From: Lachnospiraceae bacterium
GTDB taxonomy: Bacteria > Bacillota > Clostridia > Lachnospirales > Lachnospiraceae
Direction: 5' to 3'
Assembly (NCBI GenBank): GCA_910575075.1
Contig: CAJTCY010000008.1
Coordinates: forward strand, 116,414-180,413
DNA length: 64,000 nucleotides
The first letter of the stretch is position 1. Each line of letters starts with the position of its first letter. The translations under genes and the position numbers were made by a program. Below, piece by piece: positions 8,945 to 18,837 of the stretch. The notes under the pieces were generated by a model that saw only the letters and a program-made list of their open reading frames with translations, made no database searches and was not told the origin of the DNA.

Positions 8945-9730
8945 ATGACACAGAAAAAAGCCATCCTGATGGTAAGCTTTGGCACCAGTTACCTCGACAG
9001 CAAAAGGAAAACCATTGACCGGATTTTAGAGGATGTAACAGAAAACTTTCCCGACCATAAGATCTATCAGGCATGGACCAGTAAAATGATTCTTACCCTG
9101 TTAAAGTCACGGGACAATATCCATATTCCTTCTCTGGAAGAAGCTATGGCAGAAATCACTGCAGCGGGCACAGACCATCTCATCGTTCAGCCCACCCACC
9201 TGATTAATGGGCTGGAAAATGAAGTGATGAAGCGCACTATTTCCAAACATGCTCCACATAATTTGAAGGTGGCTTTTGGTGATCCCCTGCTTACCACTAC
9301 TGAAGACCACCGAAAAGCACTAAACTGCCTGATATCAGAGTATTCCACCTTACCCAGAAATGAAGCCCTGGTACTTATGGGACATGGCAGCGCCCACTAC
9401 GCTAATTCTGTCTATGCCGCTCTGGACTATATGCTCAAAGAAATGGGATATCCCAATATATTTATGGGGACAGTGGAAGCTTATCCTGATTTGAATACCT
9501 TGATCACCCAAGTAAAGAAAACTCCTGCAAAACGTGTACATCTCTGCCCTTTCATGCTTGTAGCCGGGGACCATGCCAATCATGATATGGCGGGTGAACA
9601 GGAAGATTCCTGGAAATCCCTTTTTGAGTCTGCCGGTTACCAGGTCATATGCCATTTAAAAGGTCTGGGCGAGTATAAAGAAATCAGAGAAATTTATCTT
9701 GAACATTTGAAAAAGGCTACTGCAGACTAA
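8945..9730 (+). CDS. cbiK: Sirohydrochlorin cobaltochelatase, anaerobic type
   Basis: Inserts Co2+ into sirohydrochlorin in the anaerobic cobalamin pathway. The 261 residues match the length of CbiK (PF06180). Seen: VSFGTSYLDSKRKTID at the N terminus, LMGHGSAHY with the metal-site His at 147, VEAYPD, and LVAGDHANHDMAGE with His at 210; the two histidines match the known catalytic/metal ligands. The start is ATG after AGAAAGGAC. One of only two intact plus-strand genes in the window. No other cobalamin genes and no cobalamin riboswitch are visible upstream, so it is a stand-alone copy here. The family could also act on other metals. Confidence 0.93.
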   Translation: MTQKKAILMVSFGTSYLDSKRKTIDRILEDVTENFPDHKIYQAWTSKMILTLLKSRDNIHIPSLEEAMAEITAAGTDHLIVQPTHLINGLENEVMKRTISKHAPHNLKVAFGDPLLTTTEDHRKALNCLISEYSTLPRNEALVLMGHGSAHYANSVYAALDYMLKEMGYPNIFMGTVEAYPDLNTLITQVKKTPAKRVHLCPFMLVAGDHANHDMAGEQEDSWKSLFESAGYQVICHLKGLGEYKEIREIYLEHLKKATAD

Positions 9731-9770
9731 TCTGCAGCAACCTTTTCTGGCAGAAATACACGTTCATTCT

Positions 9771-11663
9771 TTAATACAGAAATACTGCCACCCCATATGC
9801 TGAAAGGGGATAGGCAAAAGAAAACGGACGATTGTCACATTCCTTCTTCACTGCTTTATAAACTTGCGGACGTTTTTTGCCATCTCCTCCATATTTCTTC
9901 TCTTCGCTGTTAAAAATCAGTTTATACTGTTTCTTTACAGGAACGCCTACCCGGTAATCCTCCCAATCCATAGGGGTGAAATTACAGATAAACAGCAGAT
10001 TATTCCGTCCATTCTTACTCTTACGTACAAAACTAAAAACACTGTGATAATTGTCATCTGCGTTAATCCATTCAAAATTACTCCATTCACTGTCAGCCTC
10101 ATACATTGCAGGGTATTTCTTATACAAATGCAGAAGATCTTTGAAATAAGTCTGAAGCTGCAGATGTTCTGGTTCCTGAAGCAGAAACCAATCAAGTTCT
10201 CGTTCCTCGCTCCATTCCCGAAGTTGGCCAAATTCCTGTCCCATAAATAAAAGTTTTTTACCAGGATGCCCCATCATAAAACCATAAGCTGCTTTCAAAT
10301 TGGAAAACTTTTCCTTCCCTTCGCCCGGCATCTTATTAATCATAGAACATTTTAAATGTACCACCTCATCATGAGACAGAACCAAAATATACTGCTCACT
10401 GCTGTTGTAACTCATGGCAAATGTCATACGATTATGGTTATCTTTGCGGAAATACGGATCTAATTTCATATAATCAAGAAAATCATGCATCCAACCCATA
10501 TTCCACTTATAACTGAAATTCAGCCCATCTTCTTCCACCGTGCCGGTCACTTTCGGCCATGCAGTCGATTCCTCTGCAATCATGACCGCACCAGGATTTC
10601 TTCCCAGAATCAGTGTATTGATATGTTTAAAAAACTCGATCGCCTCAAGATTTTTGTTGCCGCCGTATTTATTGGCAACCCATTGTCCATCCTGCTTCCC
10701 ATAATCCAGATACAGCATGGAAGCCACAGCGTCTACCCGCAGCCCGTCAATATGGTAATGTTCAATCCACATTAACGCACTTCCAATAAGAAAATTCTTT
10801 ACCTCTGTTTTCCCATAGTCAAAAATTTTGGTTCCCCAGTCTGGATGCTCCCCTTTCCTTGGATCTGCATATTCATAAAGACAGCTTCCGTCAAATTCTG
10901 CAAGTCCATGTGCATCTCTGGGAAAATGTGCAGGAACCCAGTCCAGAATCACACCAATATTGTTCTTATGCATATAATCTACCAGATATGCGAAATCTTC
11001 CGGCGTTCCATATCTTGAAGTAGGAGCGTAATATCCGGTAACCTGATATCCCCAGGAACCATCAAAGGGATATTCCGATATTCCCATTAATTCCACATGA
11101 GTGTAACCCATTTCTTTCACATAATCCGTAAGTTTTTCGGCAAGCTCCCGGTATGTGTAAAAACCTTCATCCTCTCTTCCGGGATGACGCATCCAGGAAC
11201 CGGGATGCACCTCATATATTGCCATTGGCTGGGCATGAACGTCTTTGCATGACTGCCGTTTTTCCATCCATTTCGTATCTGTCCACTTAAAATTACTGAT
11301 ATCCGTTACTCTGGAAGCTGTTCCCGGACGGAGTTCTGCATAATTTGCATAAGGATCTGCTTTATAGAGCTGCCTTCCGTCCGGTGTCTCAATATAGAAT
11401 TTGTACAGATCCCCTGCAGCGGCACCTGGCACAAACAATTCATATATTCCCATAGGTTCCAGCCGTTCCATCTCGTCAGCGTCTTCTTTCCAGTCATTAA
11501 ACTCTCCAATTACTGACACTTTCTGTGCATTGGGCGCCCATACTGCAAAGTATACCCCTTCCTTACCTTTTTCCTTGGTAGGATGCGCTCCTAATTTCTT
11601 ATAAATGTCATAATGGGTTCCCTGACCCAGATAGTACATATCCAATTCTGAAAAATGTTCCAT
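9771..11663 (-). CDS. glgB: 1,4-alpha-glucan branching enzyme
   Basis: Makes alpha-1,6 branches in glycogen. About 630 residues. An N-terminal CBM48 region (GVYFAVWAPNAQKVSVIGEF, residues about 35-55) is followed by a GH13 barrel with GLRVDAVASMLYLDYG (nucleophile Asp), MIAEESTAWP (acid/base Glu) and VLSHDEVVHLKCSM (HD site), then a C-terminal beta domain. ATG at 11663 is chosen because AGGAGTG lies 7 nt upstream; a start 10 codons earlier would overlap the preceding gene. It follows the TPR/AAA gene by 19 bp on the same strand. No other glycogen genes are in the window. Confidence 0.96.
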   Translation of the reverse strand: MEHFSELDMYYLGQGTHYDIYKKLGAHPTKEKGKEGVYFAVWAPNAQKVSVIGEFNDWKEDADEMERLEPMGIYELFVPGAAAGDLYKFYIETPDGRQLYKADPYANYAELRPGTASRVTDISNFKWTDTKWMEKRQSCKDVHAQPMAIYEVHPGSWMRHPGREDEGFYTYRELAEKLTDYVKEMGYTHVELMGISEYPFDGSWGYQVTGYYAPTSRYGTPEDFAYLVDYMHKNNIGVILDWVPAHFPRDAHGLAEFDGSCLYEYADPRKGEHPDWGTKIFDYGKTEVKNFLIGSALMWIEHYHIDGLRVDAVASMLYLDYGKQDGQWVANKYGGNKNLEAIEFFKHINTLILGRNPGAVMIAEESTAWPKVTGTVEEDGLNFSYKWNMGWMHDFLDYMKLDPYFRKDNHNRMTFAMSYNSSEQYILVLSHDEVVHLKCSMINKMPGEGKEKFSNLKAAYGFMMGHPGKKLLFMGQEFGQLREWSEERELDWFLLQEPEHLQLQTYFKDLLHLYKKYPAMYEADSEWSNFEWINADDNYHSVFSFVRKSKNGRNNLLFICNFTPMDWEDYRVGVPVKKQYKLIFNSEEKKYGGDGKKRPQVYKAVKKECDNRPFSFAYPLSAYGVAVFLY

Positions 11664-11682
11664 AAGTTTCACTCCTGTTTTC

Positions 11683-14664
11683 TTAATCTTCAAAATCCTT
11701 TTCCCTTAAATACAGATATCCTTCGGGACTGAATTTCTTCCCGCCGAAAAACTTTTTCAAACCAACATGTTCCGCCCTGCTGATCGCCTCATCCAATATT
11801 TCCTTTACCTCTGTAAGAGTAGTCGCCTCGTCCAGCTTCTGGATATTACTGATACGGTTATAAAGAGCAAGTATTCCCATATCATCTATCTCACACTCCT
11901 GCTCCAGAGCGTATGCTTTGGCAAATTCCACCAGTTCATCACTGGTAAATACTGGTATTTTGACACGTTCTGTAAATTTCCGGGCAAAATTTGCATCCTG
12001 GCTCAGTACTTTATCAATTCCTTTTCTGGTATCTTCCATAATTACCAGAAGCCCGTCTGTATTCTGCTCCATCAAAAGAGATAACCCCGTCGCCGTTTTC
12101 TTAGAAATATCACCTGCCTTCTCTATAATCAGATACCCGCCGGCAACCTTGCGGAGCAGCTGGGTCAAATCCTTCTGATTCAAAGACTCGCCGGTGATTT
12201 TTCCAACTTTACCTCCTGGATGCCTGCCGCTCTTTTGTATTGCTTTGATAAAATCAGTTGCCAGAACTGTCTTTCCACTGCCTCTGCCGCCAGTAATAAG
12301 TATATTTCCGCTAGAAGAAGTGTTATCTTTCCCTTTCCTGTGCAGAGCGCCTTCTAACACTTGGCAGAGCTGCTGTTCCATACCTGTAATGGGAACAAAA
12401 TAAGAGAAGATTTCCTTCTGCTCCTGAGTCAATTTGCGAATATGTTCTTCTGGCTCTTCAATCTCAATCTTAGGAATACTGACTTTTTCTTCTCTGGATT
12501 CCCGAGCTGCCTGAAACACCGAACGCAGATAGTTTCCTGCGTCTTTTTCCTCGTCATCGTCAGATTTCTCCGCCTCCTGTTCAATAAGTTTTTCCAGAGG
12601 CATCTGCGGCTTCGGTGGATTTTGCTGCTCCTTAAGTGATTTCTTTTCCTTCTCCTGCTGTAAATCATTTACGCCTGCACTTTCGCGTTTCAATTTCTCC
12701 AGATATTCTTTTGGAATCGGCTCCCCTAATATTTTTGCTGCCTCTTCCCAACTGTATATTTTGTCAGAAGTCATGGATGAGTGCTCAAGATCTTCTGCTG
12801 TATCAATATGTTCTGATAACAGAGGTTCCTGACGCAGCTCCGTTTCCTGCTGTGTCTGCATTTCTTCCGCCAGCCCTGTTTCCTCGCTCATCCCTATTTC
12901 TTCCGGCAGCTCTGTCTCCTGGCTCATCTGCATTTCTTCCGCCAGTTTCGCTTCTTGACGCATCCTCATTTCTTCCGCCAGTTTCGCTTCTTGACGCATC
13001 CTCATTTCTTCCGCCAGTTTCGCTTCTTGACGCATTCTCATTTCTTCCGCCAGTTTCGCTTCTTGACGCATCTGTATCTCTTCCGCCCGCTTCATTTCTT
13101 GACGCATTCTCATTTCTTCCGGCGGTTCTGCCTCTTCATACATCTGTATTTCTTCTGGCGGTTCTGCTTCTTCATACATCTGCATTTCTTCCGATATTTC
13201 TGTCTCCTCGTACATCTGCATTTCTTCCGGCGGTTCCGCCTCTTCATACATCTGTATTTCTTCTGGCGGTTCTGCCTCTTCATACATCTGCATTTCTTCC
13301 GGCAATTCTGTTTCCTCATACATCTGCATTTCTTCTGGCAGCTCTGCTTCTTCTGACAGCTCACCCTCATCTGTAAATGCAGTACTTTCGTCCAAATCCG
13401 GCTGCCGCTCAGGAGAAAGATTCTGCAGATAACGCTCTGCCAGCAATTCCTGAGGCGTAACCCCCGCCTCCAGCTTGGGAATAATCTCATTGAGCCGTTT
13501 TAACAATTCCTGGGCTTCCTGCAGAGCACGTGCTTTTGCAGATACCAGTCTTCTTTCCTGAGCTGTTGCCATCGCCACTTCTGCTGCCTGTCTGGTCCTT
13601 TCCCATTCTGCCAGAACGTCTTCAATATCCATCTGTCCATTGACCTGAGGTTCCCGGACCGTTCCTCCCTGTACCGACATACGGACCTGTCCATCCCAAT
13701 CCTCGGCAAGCAGTTCTTCAAAATCATTTTTCAGAGAACCGTCAATTTCTTCTTCTGTTTCAATATATCCAAACTGTTCCTCTTCTTCCGCAAGGCTGTC
13801 CTCCTCCGGAGGCACCTGCAAATAAGGAATCTCCCCCACCATCTTCTTAATATTATCCATGGTGTCACTGACAAGTTCTTTGGTGTTGGCATCCATGATC
13901 TGCTGCATACTTCTGGCAATCTCCGCCTGAAGATTTGACGTATTAAATCTTGCACTGCCAGCAGCAAGATCAGGAATCTTCATAGTCTCCTGAATGATTT
14001 CTCCAGATTCCAGCATATCCGTAGGCCGCACTTCCACCACACCATCCCGAAACTGTTTAAACTGCCGGTACTTTTCTTCCTGCTCTTTGCTCAAAGGCTG
14101 ATAAAGCATTTTCAATTCCAACGCCTTTTCTACATATTTCCCATCACCAAACCAGAGTACCAGCTCATCGCAGACCTCAACACAACGTTCACCATTTCCG
14201 GCACGATGATACAGATAAGCGAGCTCAAATGCCCACTCTTCAATGTATTCCCGTTCCTTGAACTCCTCCAGAATGTCAATAAGCTCCTGCAGACTGGCGC
14301 CGCTTAATTTCGCAATTTGATACCGGAGTATATATTTCTGATTATCGTAGGGTGCAACCTCAAGAAATTCTTCATAATATTCTTTTGCTTCATCCAGATT
14401 ACCCATTTTCAGAGCAACCAGGGTTAAACGGTACAATATATTTCTGCCTACTGCCGCACGGTCATATGCCATTAAAAGAATCTCATGGCTGTCCTCATAT
14501 CGTTTTACTCTGTCATAAATCTCTCCCACCATGCACAGCGTTGCTGAACTCTTTACCTTCCGCCAGTTAATAGAATCTGCAATTTCTGATGCCTTCTCGT
14601 AATCCTTCTCTTCCACCAGGTTCTTTAACTGTTCCAGTTTTAGCTTATATTCGTATCTATCCAA
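11683..14664 (-). CDS. TPR / 12-residue repeat / AAA-type ATPase protein
   Basis: About 993 residues. Residues 1-200 are TPR-like helical pairs (ASEIADSINWRKV, DEAKEYYEEFLEVAPYD). The middle third is highly acidic and contains about 16 tandem 12-residue units (EEMQMYEEAEPP and EEMRMRQEAKLA types). The C-terminal 300 residues resemble CbxX/CfqX-type AAA domains: Walker A is GGRGSGKTVLATDF, and the Walker B position reads GGYLIIEKAGDI instead of the usual FIDEA, so the Asp-Glu pair is Glu-Lys and hydrolysis may be impaired. TTG at 14664 has GAGG 8 nt upstream and is preferred; GTG at 14673 is the alternative. Upstream of glgB. The repeat units suggest a flexible linker; function unknown. Confidence 0.75.
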   Translation of the reverse strand: MDRYEYKLKLEQLKNLVEEKDYEKASEIADSINWRKVKSSATLCMVGEIYDRVKRYEDSHEILLMAYDRAAVGRNILYRLTLVALKMGNLDEAKEYYEEFLEVAPYDNQKYILRYQIAKLSGASLQELIDILEEFKEREYIEEWAFELAYLYHRAGNGERCVEVCDELVLWFGDGKYVEKALELKMLYQPLSKEQEEKYRQFKQFRDGVVEVRPTDMLESGEIIQETMKIPDLAAGSARFNTSNLQAEIARSMQQIMDANTKELVSDTMDNIKKMVGEIPYLQVPPEEDSLAEEEEQFGYIETEEEIDGSLKNDFEELLAEDWDGQVRMSVQGGTVREPQVNGQMDIEDVLAEWERTRQAAEVAMATAQERRLVSAKARALQEAQELLKRLNEIIPKLEAGVTPQELLAERYLQNLSPERQPDLDESTAFTDEGELSEEAELPEEMQMYEETELPEEMQMYEEAEPPEEIQMYEEAEPPEEMQMYEETEISEEMQMYEEAEPPEEIQMYEEAEPPEEMRMRQEMKRAEEIQMRQEAKLAEEMRMRQEAKLAEEMRMRQEAKLAEEMRMRQEAKLAEEMQMSQETELPEEIGMSEETGLAEEMQTQQETELRQEPLLSEHIDTAEDLEHSSMTSDKIYSWEEAAKILGEPIPKEYLEKLKRESAGVNDLQQEKEKKSLKEQQNPPKPQMPLEKLIEQEAEKSDDDEEKDAGNYLRSVFQAARESREEKVSIPKIEIEEPEEHIRKLTQEQKEIFSYFVPITGMEQQLCQVLEGALHRKGKDNTSSSGNILITGGRGSGKTVLATDFIKAIQKSGRHPGGKVGKITGESLNQKDLTQLLRKVAGGYLIIEKAGDISKKTATGLSLLMEQNTDGLLVIMEDTRKGIDKVLSQDANFARKFTERVKIPVFTSDELVEFAKAYALEQECEIDDMGILALYNRISNIQKLDEATTLTEVKEILDEAISRAEHVGLKKFFGGKKFSPEGYLYLREKDFED
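12845..13355. repeat. 36-bp tandem repeat array in the TPR/AAA gene
   Basis: About 14-16 imperfect 36-bp units in two subtypes. One, around 12935-13095, carries the phrase TTCCGCCAGTTTCGCTTC in near-identical copies. The other, around 13100-13350, carries TTCTTCTGGCGGTTCTGCC. Unit length is a multiple of three, so copy-number changes preserve the reading frame. Confidence 0.9.
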
Positions 14665-14762
14665 CTGTTTCACCTCAGAATTATGTTAAAAGGTATATCT
14701 TCCCCGATTATCGTCCATATTACCCATAGTTTAACATATTCCCCCTGCAGATGTCAAAAAAT

Positions 14763-16127
14763 CTATTTCTTCTTCCTGTTTTTTTTCAGTTTCCTTGACA
14801 GCTTCTGAACTTTATCTTCAGGCGCCTTATGCTTTGAACCAGAATAATCATCTTCTGGCTGATAATCCACCAGATGATTATTCTCGATATCCAGTTTCTC
14901 TGCCCAGATATAATTTTTACTGTCCAAGGGAAGCTGTTTTTTCTGAATGATATAGTTTAATGCCCGTCGCAGTATATAAAAAATCACAGCAAACAAAGGA
15001 ACCCCGATTATCATGCCAGGTATTCCAAATAATCCGCCTCCCATAAGAATTGCGAACACCACCCAAAAAGAAGACAATCCCGTGGAATCTCCCAAAATCT
15101 TAGGTCCTATGATATTTCCGTCAATCTGCTGAAGCACCAGAATAAAAATCACAAAATATAATCCCTGAATTGGATTTGCCAGCATGATAAGTATGGTACT
15201 GGGAACCGCGCCCAGATAAGGCCCAAAGAAAGGAATTACATTCGTCACTCCTACAATCACGCTGACCAGCACGGAATAAGGCATTTTCATAAAATACAGA
15301 CAGATAAAACACAGAATTCCAATAATCAAAGAATCCAGGATCTTCCCGGAAATAAAACCACCGAAAATTTCATTGCTTTTGTGAACTGTATGAATAATTG
15401 CATTGGCCTTTTTTCCAGAAAACATGGCATAGACGACCTTCTTGCTCTGCCCGATAAAGACTTCTTTACTCATCAGCACATAAATAGAAATAATAATACC
15501 AATTATCACATTAAAAAGAATTTTCACCACACCGATGACCCCTGTGGTCACTCCTGCCACTATATTTTTCGTCTGAGGCAGAAATTCTGTTCTCGCCCAG
15601 TTTTCAAAAAATTCTGTCCCCTTAGTCAGTCCGATTTCCAGATAACCAGAAATTTCACTGTCATTATCCACATAATCACTGATCCAGTCCATAAAGCTGT
15701 TGACCTGACGGGGCATTGTTCCTATCATGCCATTAATACTCTTATAAAGCTCCGGAATCACCATCTGCAGCAAAATCCCAATCACCAGCGCCACAAACAG
15801 CAATGCTCCTGCCACACTGACTCCTCTTACCACTCTTCTGGCTTTTTCCAGACTCTTCATTCTCTGCTGCGCAAAAGGAAGCAGAAAACGTTCCTCGAAA
15901 TTTACCACGGGATTAATCAGATAGGCGAGCACCAGCCCAATGGTAATAGGCTGTAATATCACCATAACCTTGTCCAGAATTTTCGTAAATCCATGATAAC
16001 GGTATATCAGGAAAAAGAATGCGATGGAACCTACAATCACCAGAAACGAGATAAGCCCAATCGCCAGATAGGGCCTTATATTCCAATCCACTTTTTCTTC
16101 TGTCTGTTTTTTATCCAGTTCATCCAA
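14763..16127 (-). CDS. AI-2E family transporter (multi-spanning permease)
   Basis: 454-residue inner-membrane protein of the AI-2E/PerM family (PF01594). About eight hydrophobic segments are visible, including IGLISFLVIVGSIAFFFLI at 27-45. The family signature region is VTNVIPFFGPYLGAVPS, followed by LQQIDGNIIGPKILGDS (about 340-356). The C-terminal 60 residues are a basic cytosolic tail ending in RKLKKNRKKK. The start is a TTG with AGGAGG 11 nt upstream; no in-frame ATG is nearby. Members export autoinducer-2 or act as Na+/H+ antiporters, so the substrate is undetermined. Confidence 0.9.
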   Translation of the reverse strand: MDELDKKQTEEKVDWNIRPYLAIGLISFLVIVGSIAFFFLIYRYHGFTKILDKVMVILQPITIGLVLAYLINPVVNFEERFLLPFAQQRMKSLEKARRVVRGVSVAGALLFVALVIGILLQMVIPELYKSINGMIGTMPRQVNSFMDWISDYVDNDSEISGYLEIGLTKGTEFFENWARTEFLPQTKNIVAGVTTGVIGVVKILFNVIIGIIISIYVLMSKEVFIGQSKKVVYAMFSGKKANAIIHTVHKSNEIFGGFISGKILDSLIIGILCFICLYFMKMPYSVLVSVIVGVTNVIPFFGPYLGAVPSTILIMLANPIQGLYFVIFILVLQQIDGNIIGPKILGDSTGLSSFWVVFAILMGGGLFGIPGMIIGVPLFAVIFYILRRALNYIIQKKQLPLDSKNYIWAEKLDIENNHLVDYQPEDDYSGSKHKAPEDKVQKLSRKLKKNRKKK

Positions 16128-16154
16128 AATTAACGCAACCTCCTATTGCTGATT

Positions 16155-16198
16155 CAGGGTATTGCAGACTGCGCCGCCGCATAGAATGCAATACCCTG
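16155..16198 (-). terminator. 12-bp stem hairpin after the hydratase gene
   Basis: CAGGGTATTGCA at 16155-16166 is exactly complementary to TGCAATACCCTG at 16187-16198, with a 20-nt loop. It lies between the hydratase stop and the AI-2E ribosome site. There is no T-run, so it may be a processing or attenuation structure rather than a full terminator. Confidence 0.5.
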
Positions 16199-16220
16199 CT
16201 GTTTCCTAAAGTTCTGTGGG

Positions 16221-18527
16221 TCAGCCCTTATAATAATTAATCAGGCATCCCTTTAATATAATCGTACGCTCATCTTCTGTCAGTTCTCCCATCTTCAGAG
16301 CAAACTCTTTCAGCCCCCCGTCTTTTACCACATAAGCGGTAATTTCTGTTCTGCACTCTTCCACAGCCCTGCGGATATCCGGAATAAAAATATAATCTCC
16401 ATTTGCAAACGGCAATTCTCCCTGCGGAATCAGGAATGGAAGCATTCCCCAGTTAATCAGATTGGAACGATACCGTTTGGTGGCATACTCATTGGCAATA
16501 TTTGCCCATCCTCCCAATACCTTCTGGCAGGATGCCGCCTGTTCTCTGGCGGAACCGTCACCTGGCTTCACTGCAAAAATCGTGCTTCCAAATCCTAATA
16601 TGCCAGGTTCATGATTGTCTGTGAAAGCTTTGTCTGGAAACGCCTCATTTACAGCTGCCATCACCGGTTTCAGCTCATCCACTGCCTCCAGCGGACAAGT
16701 TCCTGCCTCCACTGCCTTCTGTGCTTTCTGAATCTCTTTTGCGCGCCCCACATAAGCAGGATCCTTTCTGGACAATGTGAATTCCGCAAGTCCCAGAGGA
16801 TTGGAACGGTAGGAAGAAGTCTCTCCAGAAGGAATCAGCTCATCTGTAGTGGTAACTGGATCATGTATCTCAGAGACAACCTTCAGTATCATATTTTCCG
16901 GCAATTCGCTCATTGCCGGCCAATCTTTAATATTCGGACCAAACTTAATTTCCTGTGAAGGATCTGCCACACCTTTGCTGTCAAATACCCGATTTGCATA
17001 AATTCTGCTGTCAAAATGGTATTTGGGATTGGTATAATACACATCCATATCTGTGGCTGGCGTCAGATAACCCTTATTCGCTGCCGTAGCTGCAATCGAC
17101 CGTGCATCCATCAATGCCACAGAGGCAATCTGTCCGCTCTGAAGCTTGCTGCCCTCCCGGTTGGGGAAGTTTCTGGTCGAATGACGGATTGAAAAGCCAT
17201 TGTTGCTTGGTGTATCTCCTGCTCCAAAACATGGACCGCAGAATGCTGTTTTCAAGATAGCCCCTGTCTCCATCAGCGTCTCGGCCGCACCTGTCTTCAT
17301 CAATTCCATATACACCGGCATACTTGCAGGATAAATGCTCAGCGTAAATTCATCGGAGCCAATGCTCGCGCCTTCCATAATATCTGCTGCTGCACAGATA
17401 TTCTCAAATCCTCCGCCTGCACAGCCGGCAATAATTCCCTGATCTACATAAAGCCTGCCGTTTCTTACTTTATCCTTCAAAGTAAAATCAACCGCTCCAT
17501 CCAGGCTGACCCTTGCTTTCTTCTCACAGTCATCCAGAATATCCATAAGGTTTGCGTTCAACTCTTCAATAGTATAGGTATTGCTGGGATGGAAAGGCAT
17601 GGCGATCATGGGCTTAATCTTGCTTAAATCCACTTCGATCATACCGTCATAATACGCAGCCTGCCCTGGATTTAATTCTTGATAATCTCCCCTTCTTCCG
17701 TGAATCTTATAATATTCGCGGATGATATCATCTGTTCTCCATATAGATGACAGACAGGTCGTCTCTGTTGTCATTACATCGATTCCAATTCTGAAATCTG
17801 CGCTCAGACTGGACACTCCAGGTCCTACAAATTCCATAACCTTGTTATTGACATAACCGTTGGCAAATACTTCTCCAATAATGGCAAGCGCCACATCCTG
17901 AGGCCCTACTCCTTTTTCCGGTTTTCCAGTAAGGTAAACACCTACTACCTGAGGCATGTTGATATCATACGTTTTTCCTAAAAGCTGCTTCACCAGCTCT
18001 GGGCCGCCCTCTCCCATCGCCATGGTACCCAATGCCCCGTAACGTGTATGGGAGTCAGATCCCAGAATCATTCTTCCTCCGCCTGAAAGCATTTCTCTCG
18101 CATACTGATGAATCACTGCCTGATGCGGCGGTACATATACTCCGCCGTATTTCTTAGCGCAGCTTAATCCAAACATATGGTCGTCTTCGTTGATCGTTCC
18201 TCCCACAGCACACAGAGAATTATGGCAGTTGGTCAGCACATAGGGCACCGGAAACTTCTCAAGCCCTGAGGCTCTTGCCGTCTGGATAATTCCGACAAAT
18301 GTAATATCATGAGAAGTCAGCTTGTCAAATTTAATTTTCAGCTTCTCCATGTTTCCAGATGTATTATGCTCTGAGAGAATTCCATAAGCAATCGTATTGC
18401 GTGCAGCCTCTTCTCTGGTAACTTCTTTTCCAATCTCCGCCTGAATGGCAGCAGACGCCTGTCCATTATCCGGAATTAAAGTCTGCCCATTTATCAAATA
18501 TACACCGCTGTCATGTAATTTTATCAT
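16221..18527 (-). CDS. Aconitase-superfamily hydratase (YbhJ-like)
   Basis: 768-residue [4Fe-4S] dehydratase of the aconitase superfamily. Seen: [31 protein letters not shown] with the first cluster Cys, [16 protein letters not shown] with the CxxC pair, and [13 protein letters not shown] corresponding to the aconitase NRNFxGR substrate loop. A swivel domain follows in the C-terminal third ([11 protein letters not shown]). Length and motifs match the uncharacterised YbhJ/'hydratase' branch rather than AcnA or AcnB, so citrate/isocitrate activity is possible but unproven. ATG at 18527 has TCAGGAGG upstream. Stands alone, downstream of a 12-bp inverted repeat. Confidence 0.85.
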   Translation of the reverse strand: MIKLHDSGVYLINGQTLIPDNGQASAAIQAEIGKEVTREEAARNTIAYGILSEHNTSGNMEKLKIKFDKLTSHDITFVGIIQTARASGLEKFPVPYVLTNCHNSLCAVGGTINEDDHMFGLSCAKKYGGVYVPPHQAVIHQYAREMLSGGGRMILGSDSHTRYGALGTMAMGEGGPELVKQLLGKTYDINMPQVVGVYLTGKPEKGVGPQDVALAIIGEVFANGYVNNKVMEFVGPGVSSLSADFRIGIDVMTTETTCLSSIWRTDDIIREYYKIHGRRGDYQELNPGQAAYYDGMIEVDLSKIKPMIAMPFHPSNTYTIEELNANLMDILDDCEKKARVSLDGAVDFTLKDKVRNGRLYVDQGIIAGCAGGGFENICAAADIMEGASIGSDEFTLSIYPASMPVYMELMKTGAAETLMETGAILKTAFCGPCFGAGDTPSNNGFSIRHSTRNFPNREGSKLQSGQIASVALMDARSIAATAANKGYLTPATDMDVYYTNPKYHFDSRIYANRVFDSKGVADPSQEIKFGPNIKDWPAMSELPENMILKVVSEIHDPVTTTDELIPSGETSSYRSNPLGLAEFTLSRKDPAYVGRAKEIQKAQKAVEAGTCPLEAVDELKPVMAAVNEAFPDKAFTDNHEPGILGFGSTIFAVKPGDGSAREQAASCQKVLGGWANIANEYATKRYRSNLINWGMLPFLIPQGELPFANGDYIFIPDIRRAVEECRTEITAYVVKDGGLKEFALKMGELTEDERTIILKGCLINYYKG

Positions 18528-18634
18528 ATATTTTGTCCTCCTGATTTCGTTGATAGGATGATACCGGGGTCCAATGAAAGACAGCTATATTACAAGATGC
18601 AAAAAGCTCTGCCTCCAAAACGGGAAAGACAAAT

Positions 18635-18684
18635 TGCACAACAATCATTCCGGGAAGCCAGTTGCCCAGAGCGATTGTTGTGCA
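18635..18684. promoter_or_regulatory. 12-bp perfect inverted repeat upstream of the hydratase
   Basis: TGCACAACAATC (18635-18646) and GATTGTTGTGCA (18673-18684) are exact inverted repeats around a 26-bp centre. They lie in the 310-bp gap between the kinase stop and the hydratase start, about 110-155 bp upstream of that start. No T-run follows on either strand. It may be an operator or a leader RNA stem; the rest of the gap shows nothing else definite. Confidence 0.45.
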
Positions 18685-18837
18685 CATAGTTCTTATTGCT
18701 CAGCCATATAAGCCTTTTGAACGAATACAAACTCTATAAACTACTTTCATTCAGCGTCCCCTTGCTTTTCCCTATCCAAATATTATAAGGTTACAGCACC
18801 GGAAATGCAAGGTTAAAATGTGAAACTCTCACCGTTA

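Noticed and set aside
12636..13490. Plus-strand and alternate-frame repeat proteins over the TPR/AAA array
   Set aside because: They are shadows of the 36-bp repeat; the minus-strand frame has TPR and AAA domains on both sides.
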